A stretch of 64,000 bases of DNA from assembly GCF_947495205.1 (NCBI RefSeq), contig NZ_CANLXV010000008.1, positions 1-64,000 on the forward strand, written 5' to 3'. The notes beneath the pieces are model-generated. The model was not told where the DNA came from and ran no database searches. It worked only from the letters and a program-made list of their open reading frames with translations. The stretch is from an uncultured Polaribacter sp. (lineage in GTDB: Bacteria; Bacteroidota; Bacteroidia; Flavobacteriales; Flavobacteriaceae). The position numbers and the translations under genes were made by a program. Within the stretch, counting starts at the first letter, position 1, and each line of letters starts with the position of its first letter. Below are positions 52,174-62,845 of the stretch, one piece after another.

Positions 52174-54087
52174 CTAATCTACATTATCATGTAAAAAAGA
52201 GTTGTTTGATTTAAAATCTACATCATCGTCTTTTTTAATTGCTGTTTTAGATTTGCTAATTGGTGCATTTACACTTAAATCTAAACCTTGCCTTTTGTAT
52301 GCGGGTTGCTTTTCTATTTCATCTATATTTTTATTTAACTGTTCGTTAAACTTATAGTTGAAGCCCTTCATTTTTTCGCGTCTTTCTGCTGCTCTTTGTT
52401 TCAATTCTGTTATAGTTACATCTAAAGGAGAAACTTCTTCACTTAAAGTTTCTAAAGTATTCTTAGGTGCTTTTGAACTAGTTGTTTTTAATTGAAAATT
52501 TAAGCCTTCTTCCTCTTCTGCAACTATTTTTTTCTCTGTAATTTGAGAACTTTTACCAATAGTTGGTTTGGCTGTAAAATCTTCTAAAATATAACGTTTT
52601 GTTTCTTCTACTTTCTCTTCTAAAACCTGCTCTTCTGGAGCTGCTGCTTTTATATGATGTATTGCTTTTTCTGTAGGGCTGGTAAGTTCTATTTTATCAT
52701 TTACTGGCTCTTCTTTAATTTCTTTTGTGTTTTTTTCATTAATAGGAAACTCAAAAGACAAATCTGTTTGGGTGTTTGCTGGTACTTCTTGTTCTATTAC
52801 TTCTTCTTGAACAGATGTAACATCAGTAATTATAAAATCATCCTCAGAAACATCTTCTATAGAAACTTCTTCATAAGAAACTGGTATATCTGCTAAAGTT
52901 TGCCTTTGTGGCGCTACTGTTTTGTTTACTTTAACTTCTTCTTCTAAAGTATGTACTATTTTTTCTTCTTTTACTTCAGAAATTGGCTCGTCTAGAGGAC
53001 TTGCTGTTTTAAATGTTTGGTTCTCTTTAAAACTATAAGTAGCCTTTTGTTCATCTTCTAAAGTATGTACTACCTTTTTAACTTCTGTATTGGTTATACT
53101 ACTTTGTTGATCTGCAGCAAAACCTGTAGCTACAATAGTTACTGCAATGGCATCTCCTAGCTTTTCATCATCACCAATACCCATAATAATATTGGCATCA
53201 TAACCGGCTTCATCTTGAATAAAATCGTTAATTTCTCCAATTTCATCAAGTGTAACTTCATTGGTACCAGAAACAATTAATAACAACACGTTTTTAGCAC
53301 CTGTAATTTTATTATCATTAAGTAAAGGTGAATCTAGTGCTTTTACTATGGCTGTTTTTGCACGATCTTGTCCTTCCTCTTTAGCAGAACCCATAATTGC
53401 AGTACCACTATTAGAAAGTACTGTTTTTGCATCGTGTAAATCTATATTTTGTTTGTAGTGATGTGTTATTACCTCTGCAATACCACGAGAAGCTGTAGAT
53501 AAAACTTCATCTGCTTTAGAGAAACCTGCTTTAAAACCCAAATTACCATAAACTTCTCTTAATTTATTATTATTGATAACAATTAAAGAGTCTACATTTT
53601 GGCGTAACTGATCAATACCTAATTGCGCTTGTTTTGCACGTCTTCTGCCTTCAAAAGCAAACGGCATGGTAACAATACCAACCGTAAGAATATCCATATC
53701 TTTTGCAATTTTTGCAATTATTGGTGCAGCTCCAGTACCTGTACCACCACCCATACCTGCAGTAATAAACACCATTTTGGTATGTGTATTTAGCATTTGC
53801 TGTATTTCTTGCATACTTTCTTTGGCAGCTTGCTCTCCAATTTCTGGATTAGCACCTGCGCCTAAACCGGAAGTTAAGCTTGCGCCTAATTGTATTTTAT
53901 TAGGAATAGAGCTACTTTCTAATGCTTGTGCATCTGTATTACAAATTACAAAATCTACACCCTTAATTTGTTGAGCATACATGTGGTTTACGGCATTACT
54001 ACCACCACCACCAACACCAATTACCTTTATTGTGTTGGATTGTGTTTTTGGCATATTAAATGAAATGTTATCAAATTCTGGACTCAT
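52174..54087 (-). CDS. ftsZ: Cell division protein FtsZ, long C-terminal linker
   Basis: A 637-residue tubulin homologue that forms the division ring. The GTPase domain (about residues 15-330) has GGGTGTG at 114-120, and TDAQAL and NNKLREVYG. The rest is an acidic, poorly ordered linker of about 250 residues and a C-terminal region (LNKNIDEIEKQPAYKRQGL). E. coli FtsZ has 383 residues. It is the last gene of the cluster, after ftsA. Confidence 0.97.
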   Translation of the reverse strand: MSPEFDNISFNMPKTQSNTIKVIGVGGGGSNAVNHMYAQQIKGVDFVICNTDAQALESSSIPNKIQLGASLTSGLGAGANPEIGEQAAKESMQEIQQMLNTHTKMVFITAGMGGGTGTGAAPIIAKIAKDMDILTVGIVTMPFAFEGRRRAKQAQLGIDQLRQNVDSLIVINNNKLREVYGNLGFKAGFSKADEVLSTASRGIAEVITHHYKQNIDLHDAKTVLSNSGTAIMGSAKEEGQDRAKTAIVKALDSPLLNDNKITGAKNVLLLIVSGTNEVTLDEIGEINDFIQDEAGYDANIIMGIGDDEKLGDAIAVTIVATGFAADQQSSITNTEVKKVVHTLEDEQKATYSFKENQTFKTASPLDEPISEVKEEKIVHTLEEEVKVNKTVAPQRQTLADIPVSYEEVSIEDVSEDDFIITDVTSVQEEVIEQEVPANTQTDLSFEFPINEKNTKEIKEEPVNDKIELTSPTEKAIHHIKAAAPEEQVLEEKVEETKRYILEDFTAKPTIGKSSQITEKKIVAEEEEGLNFQLKTTSSKAPKNTLETLSEEVSPLDVTITELKQRAAERREKMKGFNYKFNEQLNKNIDEIEKQPAYKRQGLDLSVNAPISKSKTAIKKDDDVDFKSNNSFLHDNVD

Positions 54088-54177
54088 AATAACGTTTTAT
54101 TTTTTTATTGATTGAATTATATTTTCTTTAACTTAAATTTTTAAAGTAAACGAGTTACTAAAAAATGACTAACTATA

Positions 54178-55524
54178 TTACTCTGCATTATCTAAAAAAT
54201 CTTTAAGACCTTCTGTAAATTTTTCAAAAAAAGACTTTTTCTTCTTAGGTTTTTCTTCCTTTACGGGCTCTGCAATTTCTTCTGGTTCTGGGATATTTTC
54301 AACTACTTGATTTTCTGGCACCACATCTTCTATGACTTCTTCTTGAACCTCTACTTCTTTTTGATCTTTATGTAAACCTTGCATTAATAAACCAACTGCG
54401 GTAGCATAAGAAGGGCTAGATAAAATATCATCTGAATCTCCGGCTAAATGTTCATTAGGAAAACCTATTCTAGCATCCATACCTGTAATGTATTCTACTA
54501 ATTGACGTAAATGCTTTAATTGAGAACCACCTCCTGTTAACACAATACCCGCTATTAATTTACGTTTTTGGGTTTCGTGGCCATAATTTTTTATTTCTAA
54601 ATACACATGCTCTATAATTTCTTGAACTCTAGCATGTATAATTTTAGATAAATTTTTAAGGGTAATTTCTTTTGGCTCTCTACCTCTTAAACCTGGTATA
54701 GAAACTATTTCTGTTTCTTTATTTTCACCAGGCCATGCAGAACCAAATTTTACTTTTAACAACTCTGCTTGCTTTTCTATAATCGAACAACCTTCTTTAA
54801 TATCGTCTGTGATTACGTTTCCGCCAAAAGGAATTACAGCTGTATGTCTTATAATACCATCTTTAAAAATTGCTAAATCTGTTGTTCCGCCTCCTATATC
54901 TATTAAAGCAACACCCGCTTCTTTTTCTTCTTGACTTAATACTGCAGATGCAGAAGCTAACGGTTCTAAAGTAATATCACTTAAATCTAGGCCTGCACTT
55001 TTAACACAACGACCAATATTTCTAATTGAAGAAACTTGCCCAACTACTACATGGAAATTGGCTTCTAAACGGCCACCATACATACCAATTGGCTCTTTAA
55101 TATCTGCTTGAGAATCTACTTTAAATTCTTGTGGTAAAACATGTATAATTTCTTCACCTGGTAACATTACCAATTTGTGCACTTGATTTACTAAATCTTC
55201 TATATCAGAATCATCTATAACCTCGTCTGCATTATCTCTAGTTATATAATCTGAATGATGTAAACTACGAATATGCTGGCCAGCAATACCCACAACAACG
55301 TCTTCTATTTTATGGCCAGAAACACTTTCTGCCTCTTCCACAGCTTGCTGAATAGATTGAATGGTTTGTGTAATATTACTTACCACGCCACGTTTTACAC
55401 CTAAGCTTTTTGCTTTACCAATACCTACAACCTCAATTTTATCGTATTCATTTTTACGACCAATCATGGCTACAATTTTAGTTGTACCAATATCTAAACC
55501 AACAGCTATTTTATTGTTTTCCAT
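54178..55524 (-). CDS. ftsA: Cell division protein FtsA
   Basis: A 448-residue actin-like membrane tether for FtsZ. VGLDIGTTKIVAMIG is the phosphate-1 motif, VALIDIGGGTTDLAIF the phosphate-2 motif, and IVLTGGGSQLKHL the adenosine motif. A proline- and glutamate-rich linker leads to the basic amphipathic membrane-targeting helix KKSFFEKFTEGLKDFL. It follows ftsQ by 6 bp. Confidence 0.97.
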   Translation of the reverse strand: MENNKIAVGLDIGTTKIVAMIGRKNEYDKIEVVGIGKAKSLGVKRGVVSNITQTIQSIQQAVEEAESVSGHKIEDVVVGIAGQHIRSLHHSDYITRDNADEVIDDSDIEDLVNQVHKLVMLPGEEIIHVLPQEFKVDSQADIKEPIGMYGGRLEANFHVVVGQVSSIRNIGRCVKSAGLDLSDITLEPLASASAVLSQEEKEAGVALIDIGGGTTDLAIFKDGIIRHTAVIPFGGNVITDDIKEGCSIIEKQAELLKVKFGSAWPGENKETEIVSIPGLRGREPKEITLKNLSKIIHARVQEIIEHVYLEIKNYGHETQKRKLIAGIVLTGGGSQLKHLRQLVEYITGMDARIGFPNEHLAGDSDDILSSPSYATAVGLLMQGLHKDQKEVEVQEEVIEDVVPENQVVENIPEPEEIAEPVKEEKPKKKKSFFEKFTEGLKDFLDNAE

Positions 55525-55530
55525 TTTGAT

Positions 55531-56256
55531 TTATTTTGTGCACACAACTTGGTTGTGATATTTTACATTAATCAATTTATACTCTTGTATTTTTTTATCT
55601 TTAAAAGTGGTATTATAAAATGCTTTTAATTTTTTAAATTTCACTTCTAATTCTTCAAGTTTTCCAAATTCAATTTTATAATTTCCACTTCTTACAGCAA
55701 ACCTATAATTACCTTCAGAAGATTTCTCTATACCTACAATTTCTTTTTTTAAAAACTCGTCATTTATTATTTTAGATATTAATGGCAATACAAGTTTTAT
55801 CTCTTTATTATTTTTAAGCGCTGTTACTAGTAAAACTCTTGCTGAAAAATTATTTGATAAGGGAATCTTTACGCCATATTTATCAATATAATAGGTATCG
55901 TTTTCTGCTAAAATTCTAGCAATTGGTGTACGTTGCTTTACCGTTGTTTTTAATGCCCCATCTATGGTTAAAAAAACAGCAGATTCTTCTACATAAGGGT
56001 TTTCAATTACCTTCTTCTCTAATTTGTATAAATCTAACTTAGATTTTGCTTGATTTCTAACAGTTTCTTCATTTTGTATTAACAATTTATCAACCATATC
56101 ATGTGTTAAAAAATTATTGTTTCCTTCTATAAATTTAACCTGAATATCTGTTACTTTTCTATTGCTATTTCTAACAGTTGTAAAGCTATACAAAAAGCCT
56201 AAAACACCCATTAAAACTAGTAAAAACAAATATTTAATCCACCTCTTAAACTGCAT
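55531..56256 (-). CDS. ftsQ: Cell division protein FtsQ
   Basis: A 241-residue bitopic protein. One transmembrane helix near residues 9-27 is followed by a periplasmic POTRA-like part (VKFIEGNNNFLTHDMVDKLL, ESAVFLTIDGALKTTVKQRTPIARI). Sequence conservation is weak, so the assignment rests on topology and on position between murC and ftsA. It overlaps murC by 11 bp. Confidence 0.88.
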   Translation of the reverse strand: MQFKRWIKYLFLLVLMGVLGFLYSFTTVRNSNRKVTDIQVKFIEGNNNFLTHDMVDKLLIQNEETVRNQAKSKLDLYKLEKKVIENPYVEESAVFLTIDGALKTTVKQRTPIARILAENDTYYIDKYGVKIPLSNNFSARVLLVTALKNNKEIKLVLPLISKIINDEFLKKEIVGIEKSSEGNYRFAVRSGNYKIEFGKLEELEVKFKKLKAFYNTTFKDKKIQEYKLINVKYHNQVVCTK

Positions 56257-57655
56257 TTATATTTGTATTTAAAAATGATTCTGATACTTTATTTACAAGC
56301 ACTCCAATATCTCCTGCACCCAACATTACTACTACACTTAAACCCGAATTTTTAATATCTTTTATTAAATTTTCTTTTTTTGTTAATTTCTTCTGCTTAT
56401 TCTCAATTTTATCTAACAATAAAGTAGCGTTTATTCCTGGAATTGGTAACTCTCTAGCCGGATAAATATCTAACAATAAAACCGAATCAAACTTAGTTAA
56501 AGCTTGTGCAAAATCTTCCATAAAATCTTTTGTTCTACTAAACAAATGCGGTTGAAAAACCACCAAAACTTTTTTATTTGGATACATTTCTCTTACCGAA
56601 TTCTCTACAGCATTTATTTCTGTAGGATGATGCGCATAATCATCAATTAAAACAAAATTATTTGTTTTTATTTTATACGAAAACCTTCGTTTTACGCCTT
56701 TAAAACTTTGCAAACGCTCTTTAATTATTTTTAAATCTACCCCATAAACATCTGCCATAGCTAAGGCCGCTAAAGCATTCATTACATTGTGTTTTCCTGG
56801 CAAATTAAAAACAATATCTTTAATTGAATTTGTTGGTGTTTTTACATCAAAAATATAAGTTCCGTTTTCTATTCTAAGATTTTGTGCTACATAATCTGCC
56901 GTTTCTTCCATAGCGTAGGTTAACCCATTTAATGGAACTCCTTTGGCAACAACCAAAGTATGTGTTACTTTGTTTGCAAATTCTGTAAAAGAAGAATTTA
57001 ATGCGGCTGAATTTTTATAGATATCTAAATGATCTGCATCCATAGAGGTTACACATGCAATGTCTGGACTTAGCTTTAAAAAAGAACGATCAAACTCATC
57101 TGCCTCTACAACACTAACCTGATCTGCTCCTAAAATTAAGTTTGAATTATAATTTTCTGCAATTCCACCTAAAAATGAAGTTGCGTTTTCTACCAACATA
57201 ATATGGCCTAAAATAGCTGATGTTGTTGTTTTTCCGTGTGTACCTGCAACAGCCAAACAAAATGTATTTTTTGTGATTGCCCCTAAAACATCTGCCCTTT
57301 TTAAAACCGTAAAATTATGATCTAAAAAGTAATTGTATTCAACATTGTTCTCTGGTATTGCAGGCGTATATACCACAAGTGTTTTCTCTTTATTTAGGCA
57401 TGAAATAGGAATATTTTTAATAAAATCTTCAAAATGAATTGAAACGCCTAACTTTTGTAATTCTTCTGTAATTTTAGAAGGTGTTTTATCATAGCCAGCA
57501 ACTGTTTTTCCAATTGAAATAAAATAACGTGCAATAGCACTCATCCCAATTCCTCCAATACCAATAAAGTAAATTGAATTCCATACCAAGCCTAAATTCT
57601 TGCTTGAAGAAAGGATTTGATTACTCTTATGTATATGTTGGTTATTTTTATTCAC
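56246..57655 (-). CDS. murC: UDP-N-acetylmuramate-L-alanine ligase
   Basis: A 469-residue Mur ligase that adds L-Ala to UDP-MurNAc. The N-terminal FIGIGGIGMSAIAR binds the UDP part, AVAGTHGKTTTSAILGHIM is the ATP P-loop, and VLIDDYAHHPTEINA is characteristic. Length is typical. It overlaps ftsQ and is preceded by murG. Confidence 0.96.
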   Translation of the reverse strand: MNKNNQHIHKSNQILSSSKNLGLVWNSIYFIGIGGIGMSAIARYFISIGKTVAGYDKTPSKITEELQKLGVSIHFEDFIKNIPISCLNKEKTLVVYTPAIPENNVEYNYFLDHNFTVLKRADVLGAITKNTFCLAVAGTHGKTTTSAILGHIMLVENATSFLGGIAENYNSNLILGADQVSVVEADEFDRSFLKLSPDIACVTSMDADHLDIYKNSAALNSSFTEFANKVTHTLVVAKGVPLNGLTYAMEETADYVAQNLRIENGTYIFDVKTPTNSIKDIVFNLPGKHNVMNALAALAMADVYGVDLKIIKERLQSFKGVKRRFSYKIKTNNFVLIDDYAHHPTEINAVENSVREMYPNKKVLVVFQPHLFSRTKDFMEDFAQALTKFDSVLLLDIYPARELPIPGINATLLLDKIENKQKKLTKKENLIKDIKNSGLSVVVMLGAGDIGVLVNKVSESFLNTNINAV

Positions 57656-57794
57656 TTTTATTTTTATCCTAAATTTTTACTAGAAAGATTTACTTATTGT
57701 TACGACTATGATATACTATTTTAATTATTATCTTTCTTTACACTTCACTTTGCCACAATTCAATTTCTTAAGGTTTTTCTTTCCTTTGAAATAA

Positions 57795-58889
57795 TTATTG
57801 AAGCATGATTTTTTCTACTTCATCTACAATATCTTTAGTTGCACTTGGCAATGCCAATTCCTTTATATTTTCTGATAAACTTTGTTGTTTTCCTTCATCT
57901 TTTAATAAGGTTTCAAAAACAATTGGGAATGTATTCAACTCGTTTTCTTTTAACAACAATGCTGCATGTTTATCTGCTATAGATTTCGCATTTTTAGTTT
58001 GATGATCTTCTGCCACGTTTGGCGATGGAATAAAAATTACGGGTTTACCCACAATGCACAATTCTGACACAGAACTTGCCCCAGCTCTAGAAATTATAAT
58101 ATCTGCACATGCATAAGCCAAATCCATTCTGTTTAAAAACTGATGTACTTGCACGTTTTCTAAACTGTTATACTTTTTATAATCATCAATATAAAATTTA
58201 CCACATTGCCAAAGCACCTCTACTTCTTGATTTTTAAAAAAATCTAAATTATTTTCAATTAATTGATTTACTTTTCTTGCACCTAAACTTCCACCAATAA
58301 CCAATACCGTTTTTTTATCAGCATTTAAATTAAAAAAGCTTTTAGCTTCACTTGTTTTACTATAAATAGTTAACAAATCTTGACGCACAGGATTACCTGT
58401 TTTTCGTATTTTCTCTTTTGGAAAAAAACGCTCTAAATTATCATAAGCTACACAAATTTTACCTGCCTTTTTACTCAACAATTTATTGGTAATTCCTGGG
58501 TACGAGTTTTGCTCTTGTATTAACGTTGGTATTCCCTTTCTATTTGCCATTATTAGCGTTGGCCCGCTTGCAAAACCACCTGTACCAATAGCTACATGTG
58601 GTTTAAATTTTTTTATAATTTTAGATGCATTCCACAAACTACTCATCAATTTAAACGGAAAAGAAAGGTTATCTACTGATAATTTTCTTTGAATTCCAGA
58701 AATCCACAAACCTTTAATTTTATAACCAGCTTGTGGTACTTTTTCCATTTCCATTTTATCTTTTGCACCTACAAATAAAAAATTCGCATTTGGAAAACGT
58801 ACTTTTATTTCGTTTGCAATTGCAATTGCAGGATAAATATGCCCTCCTGTTCCTCCGCCTGAAATAAGTATGTTGATCGATTGTTTCAT
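57795..58889 (-). CDS. murG: UDP-GlcNAc:lipid I N-acetylglucosaminyltransferase
   Basis: About 364 residues from the Met at 58889 ([21 protein letters not shown]). An in-frame Met at 58928 would add 13 residues with no family match. MurG converts lipid I to lipid II at the inner face of the membrane. [15 protein letters not shown] and the donor-site [18 protein letters not shown] are the family signatures. It follows ftsW. Confidence 0.96.
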   Translation of the reverse strand: MKQSINILISGGGTGGHIYPAIAIANEIKVRFPNANFLFVGAKDKMEMEKVPQAGYKIKGLWISGIQRKLSVDNLSFPFKLMSSLWNASKIIKKFKPHVAIGTGGFASGPTLIMANRKGIPTLIQEQNSYPGITNKLLSKKAGKICVAYDNLERFFPKEKIRKTGNPVRQDLLTIYSKTSEAKSFFNLNADKKTVLVIGGSLGARKVNQLIENNLDFFKNQEVEVLWQCGKFYIDDYKKYNSLENVQVHQFLNRMDLAYACADIIISRAGASSVSELCIVGKPVIFIPSPNVAEDHQTKNAKSIADKHAALLLKENELNTFPIVFETLLKDEGKQQSLSENIKELALPSATKDIVDEVEKIMLQ

Positions 58890-58960
58890 ACAGACTTTTC
58901 TATTTGTTGTTATGGATGTATGCGACAATCAAAACAATTTCGCTTTTCCAATCTAAATTG

Positions 58961-60145
58961 TTAATCAATTGTTTCATGCAAAATATCTAAAGGGTTATCA
59001 TCTAAAATATCTTCTTCGGTTTCTTCTTTAGAAGCACTAACACTTAAAATCATTCCTAATGCAATACAAGTCATCCAAATAGAAGTACCACCACTGCTTA
59101 CCAATGGCAATGTTTGGCCGGTAACTGGAAACAAGTTTGTAGCTACAGCCATATTTATGGTTGCCTGAAATACAATTGGCAAACCAGCGCCTATTACTAA
59201 TAAAGTTCCAAAAATAGTTGTGGTTTTTTTAAGTACCACAAATACTCTAAAAAGCAATAAAAAATATACCAAAATTAAAACTACACCACCAAATAAGCCA
59301 AATTCTTCTACAATAATGGCATATATAAAATCTGATGAAGATTGTGGTAAAAAATTCTTTTGTACACTTTTACCAGGACCAACACCAAAAGTACCACCCG
59401 TGGCAATGGCTATTTTAGCTTTTTCTACTTGGTATGCTTCTTTACTTCCTTCTTTAGAAAAACTTTCTATTCTACTTTGCCATGTTTGCACACGATTTGG
59501 CATTGCATCTGGAAAAGCTTTTGCTATTAAAACAAAAAACAACAATGCAACAATACCTGCACCCAAAATAAAACTGATGTATTTTAATGGATAACCTCCA
59601 ATAAAACACAATACTAAAACCATCATAAAAATAATGGCTGTCGTAGAAAAATTTGCCGGTAAAATTACGATTAATATTAACCCTACAGGCAACCAAAGTT
59701 GCAATAAACTTTCTTTAAATAGAATTGGTTTTTCTTTATTTTTAGCCAAATATCTGGCTACATAAACCATTAGTACCAAACCTGCTAATGTTGATGTTTG
59801 AAAACCAACACCACCAATTCTAATCCATCTACTAGCATTTGCCCCACCAATTGTTGTACCTTGAGCTAGTGTAACTATTAATAAAATAAAAACAACAGGT
59901 AACATTATAGCAGAACCTCCAGAAAAATAGCGATAAGGAATTCTATGCACACCATAAATAATTAAAAAACCAAAAAGCAATAAAGTTGCGTGTTTTATTA
60001 AATGCCCAAAAGTAGATCCATTACCTACTACATACACCAAGTTTGTACTTGCACTATATACAGGCATAAAAGAAAATATAGCCAATGCTGCAACTATTGC
60101 CCAAATAGCTCTATCTCCTTTTATATGTTGAAATATTTTACTCAT
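58961..60145 (-). CDS. ftsW: Cell division protein FtsW
   Basis: A 394-residue SEDS glycosyltransferase with about ten helices that polymerises lipid II at the septum. Motifs include GGANASRWIRIGGVGFQTS, RVQTWQSRIESF, and PQSSSDFIYAIIVEEFG. Its partner ftsI is not in the window and would lie upstream of murE. The C-terminal tail is acidic (EEDILDDNPLDILHE). Confidence 0.95.
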   Translation of the reverse strand: MSKIFQHIKGDRAIWAIVAALAIFSFMPVYSASTNLVYVVGNGSTFGHLIKHATLLLFGFLIIYGVHRIPYRYFSGGSAIMLPVVFILLIVTLAQGTTIGGANASRWIRIGGVGFQTSTLAGLVLMVYVARYLAKNKEKPILFKESLLQLWLPVGLILIVILPANFSTTAIIFMMVLVLCFIGGYPLKYISFILGAGIVALLFFVLIAKAFPDAMPNRVQTWQSRIESFSKEGSKEAYQVEKAKIAIATGGTFGVGPGKSVQKNFLPQSSSDFIYAIIVEEFGLFGGVVLILVYFLLLFRVFVVLKKTTTIFGTLLVIGAGLPIVFQATINMAVATNLFPVTGQTLPLVSSGGTSIWMTCIALGMILSVSASKEETEEDILDDNPLDILHETID

Positions 60146-60275
60146 TTATTACTATTATGTTCTCTGAAGAAGAGAAACATTATTGTTTTTTTTACGTTTC
60201 TGTTACTGTTTTTACTATTAACTTCCTTTTAAATTACTCAACCTTCACCTTGGCAATGCTTGGTTAAGTTCAAGA

Positions 60276-61610
60276 TTACAAACCTCTTACTGCCTTTTTA
60301 AACTGACGCCCTCTATCTTCATAATTTTCAAACAAATCGAAACTTGCACAAGCTGGTGATAATAGAACTGCATCTCCTTTTTCTGCAATTTTATGCGAAA
60401 CCTTAACCGCTTCTTCTGCACCCGCAGTTTCTACAATAACATCTACAACATTACCAAAAGTGTTTTTAATTTTATCATTATCTAAACCTAAACAAACTAT
60501 GGCTTTTACTTTTTCTCTTACCAAAGGCAACAAATCATTATAATCATTACCTTTATCAACACCACCAACAATCCAAACGGTTTGTTTATCCATGCATTCT
60601 AAAGCATAAAAAGTAGCATTTACATTGGTAGCTTTAGAATCGTTTATATAAGAAACCTCTCTGATTTTTGCAACATTTTCTAAACGATGTTCTACACCTT
60701 CAAAATTTGCTAAACTTTCTTTTATAGATTCTTTTCTTACTTTTAATAATTGTGCTGCCATTGTTGCTGCCATGGCATTTTTTACATTGTGCTTTCCTTT
60801 TACTGTTAGTGTAGATAATGGCATATAAAATATTTCTTTATTTATGTTGATTGTTATTGTATTGTTTTCTAAAAATGCTCCGTATTCTAATTTTTTTTCT
60901 ATTGAAAAAGGAACCAATTTTGCCTTTACTGTATTCTTTGACAACCAAGTATTTATTGCTTCGTTATCTGCATCATAAATTAAATAATCTGATGCTGTTT
61001 GATTTTTTGTAATTCTAAATTTTGATGCTATGTATTTTTCAAAATCGTAATCATACCTATCTAAATGATCTGGCGTTATATTTGTTAAAATAGCAATGCG
61101 CGGATTAAAATCTACCACACCATCTAACTGAAAACTACTTAATTCTAAAACATAGTTCTCAAATGTTTCTGTTGCGATTTTAGCTGCAAAACTATCGCCA
61201 ATATTTCCTGCTACACCAACATTTAAATCGGCATTTTTTAAAATGTGATGCGTTAGTAATGTTGTTGTAGTTTTACCATTTGAACCTGTTATACCTACCA
61301 AAGTTGCATTGGTATATTTTGCTGCAAATTCTATTTCAGAAATTACAGGTATACCCTTCTCTTTCAATTGTAAAACCAAAGGAACGTTATCTGGTATTCC
61401 TGGGCTTTTCATTACCAAATCTGCATTAAAAATCTTACTTTCTGTATGACTTTTTTCCTCAAATTCAATCTTATGATGTAAAAGAACTTCTTTATACTTT
61501 TCTGCAATTCCATTTTTATCAGAAACAAAAACATTGTATCCTTTTTGCTTTCCAAGAAGTGCAGTTCCTACTCCACTTTCTCCTCCACCAAGTATTACTA
61601 ATCTTTTCAC
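60276..61610 (-). CDS. murD: UDP-N-acetylmuramoyl-L-alanine-D-glutamate ligase
   Basis: A 444-residue Mur ligase that adds D-Glu. The N-terminus is RLVILGGGESGVGTALLGKQ, the P-loop is GITGSNGKTTTTLL, and INDSKATNVNATFYAL and LLSPACASFDLFENYEDRG are diagnostic of MurD. It starts 1 bp after mraY, so it is coupled to it. Confidence 0.96.
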   Translation of the reverse strand: MKRLVILGGGESGVGTALLGKQKGYNVFVSDKNGIAEKYKEVLLHHKIEFEEKSHTESKIFNADLVMKSPGIPDNVPLVLQLKEKGIPVISEIEFAAKYTNATLVGITGSNGKTTTTLLTHHILKNADLNVGVAGNIGDSFAAKIATETFENYVLELSSFQLDGVVDFNPRIAILTNITPDHLDRYDYDFEKYIASKFRITKNQTASDYLIYDADNEAINTWLSKNTVKAKLVPFSIEKKLEYGAFLENNTITININKEIFYMPLSTLTVKGKHNVKNAMAATMAAQLLKVRKESIKESLANFEGVEHRLENVAKIREVSYINDSKATNVNATFYALECMDKQTVWIVGGVDKGNDYNDLLPLVREKVKAIVCLGLDNDKIKNTFGNVVDVIVETAGAEEAVKVSHKIAEKGDAVLLSPACASFDLFENYEDRGRQFKKAVRGL

Positions 61611-61611
61611 C

Positions 61612-62838
61612 TTATCTTAATTTTAAGGTTACTATAGTTAACACTGCCAATAAAATACCAACAATCCAAAAACGGGTAACAATTTTACTTTCGTGGTAAC
61701 TTAACTTTTGATAATGATGATGCAAAGGAGACATTTTAAAAATTCTTCTTCCCGCGCCAAATTTCTTTTTGGTATATTTAAACCAAGACACTTGTAGGAT
61801 TACAGATAAGTTTTCTACCACAAAAATTCCTGCTAAGATTGGCAACAACAACTCTTTTCTAATGGCAATGGCTATAACTGCTATAATTCCTCCAATGGTT
61901 AAACTTCCAGTATCTCCCATAAAAACTTGTGCTGGATAGGTATTGTACCATAAAAACCCAATTAAAGCTCCTGCAAAAGCCAAGATAAAAACAGTCATTT
62001 CACCAGAATTAGGTATGTACATTACATCTAAATAATCTGCAAAAATAATGTTCCCAGAAACCCAGGCAAAAACACCTAATGTTACCACCATAATAGCAGA
62101 AGAACCTGCTGCTAAACCATCTATACCATCTGTTAAATTGGCACCATTAGAAATACCTGTTACAATAAAAACAACAATAAAAATGAAAACAATCCATCCA
62201 TATTTTTCATAACCATATCCTAGAAAACTTAGCGCTTTAGAATAATCTAATTCATTATCCTTAAAAAAAGGAACTGTTGTTTTTGTAGATTTATGAGCCT
62301 CTCCAAATACCTTAATTTTACCATTTGTCTGTAAAACTTGTTGATCTTTTGGCAACTGTTCTTTTATAGTTACATCTTCATTAAAATAAAGCATTGTTCC
62401 TACAAAAATACCCAAACCAACTTGACCTAAAACTTTAAATTTGCCGCTTAAACCGTCTTTATCTTTTTTAAATACTTTAATATAATCGTCTAAAAAACCA
62501 ATTAAACCCATCCACACCGTGGTAATTAAGAGAATAATTATATAAATATTATCTAATTTTGCTAATAAAACAGCCGGAATTAAAGTTGCCAATATGATTA
62601 TAATACCACCCATTGTAGGTGTACCTGCCTTTTGTATTTGCCCATCTAAACCTAAATCTCTAACGGTTTCACCTACTTGCTGATTTCTTAAAAAGTTGAT
62701 GATTCTTTTCCCGAAAATTGCAGAAATTAATAAGGATAAAATAAAAGCAGCTGCAGCTCTAAATGTGATAAATTGAAACACACTTGCCCCAGGAAAACTA
62801 AACTGACTCTCTAAATATTGAAATAAATAATACAGCAT
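61612..62838 (-). CDS. mraY: Phospho-N-acetylmuramoyl-pentapeptide transferase
   Basis: A 408-residue membrane enzyme that makes lipid I from UDP-MurNAc-pentapeptide and undecaprenyl phosphate. About ten helices. The catalytic Asp motifs [21 protein letters not shown] and [11 protein letters not shown] and the MSPLHHHYQ loop are all present. A periplasmic insertion of about 60 residues after helix 4 ([20 protein letters not shown]) is longer than in E. coli MraY (360 residues). Confidence 0.96.
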   Translation of the reverse strand: MLYYLFQYLESQFSFPGASVFQFITFRAAAAFILSLLISAIFGKRIINFLRNQQVGETVRDLGLDGQIQKAGTPTMGGIIIILATLIPAVLLAKLDNIYIIILLITTVWMGLIGFLDDYIKVFKKDKDGLSGKFKVLGQVGLGIFVGTMLYFNEDVTIKEQLPKDQQVLQTNGKIKVFGEAHKSTKTTVPFFKDNELDYSKALSFLGYGYEKYGWIVFIFIVVFIVTGISNGANLTDGIDGLAAGSSAIMVVTLGVFAWVSGNIIFADYLDVMYIPNSGEMTVFILAFAGALIGFLWYNTYPAQVFMGDTGSLTIGGIIAVIAIAIRKELLLPILAGIFVVENLSVILQVSWFKYTKKKFGAGRRIFKMSPLHHHYQKLSYHESKIVTRFWIVGILLAVLTIVTLKLR

Positions 62839-62845
62839 GTTCGAT

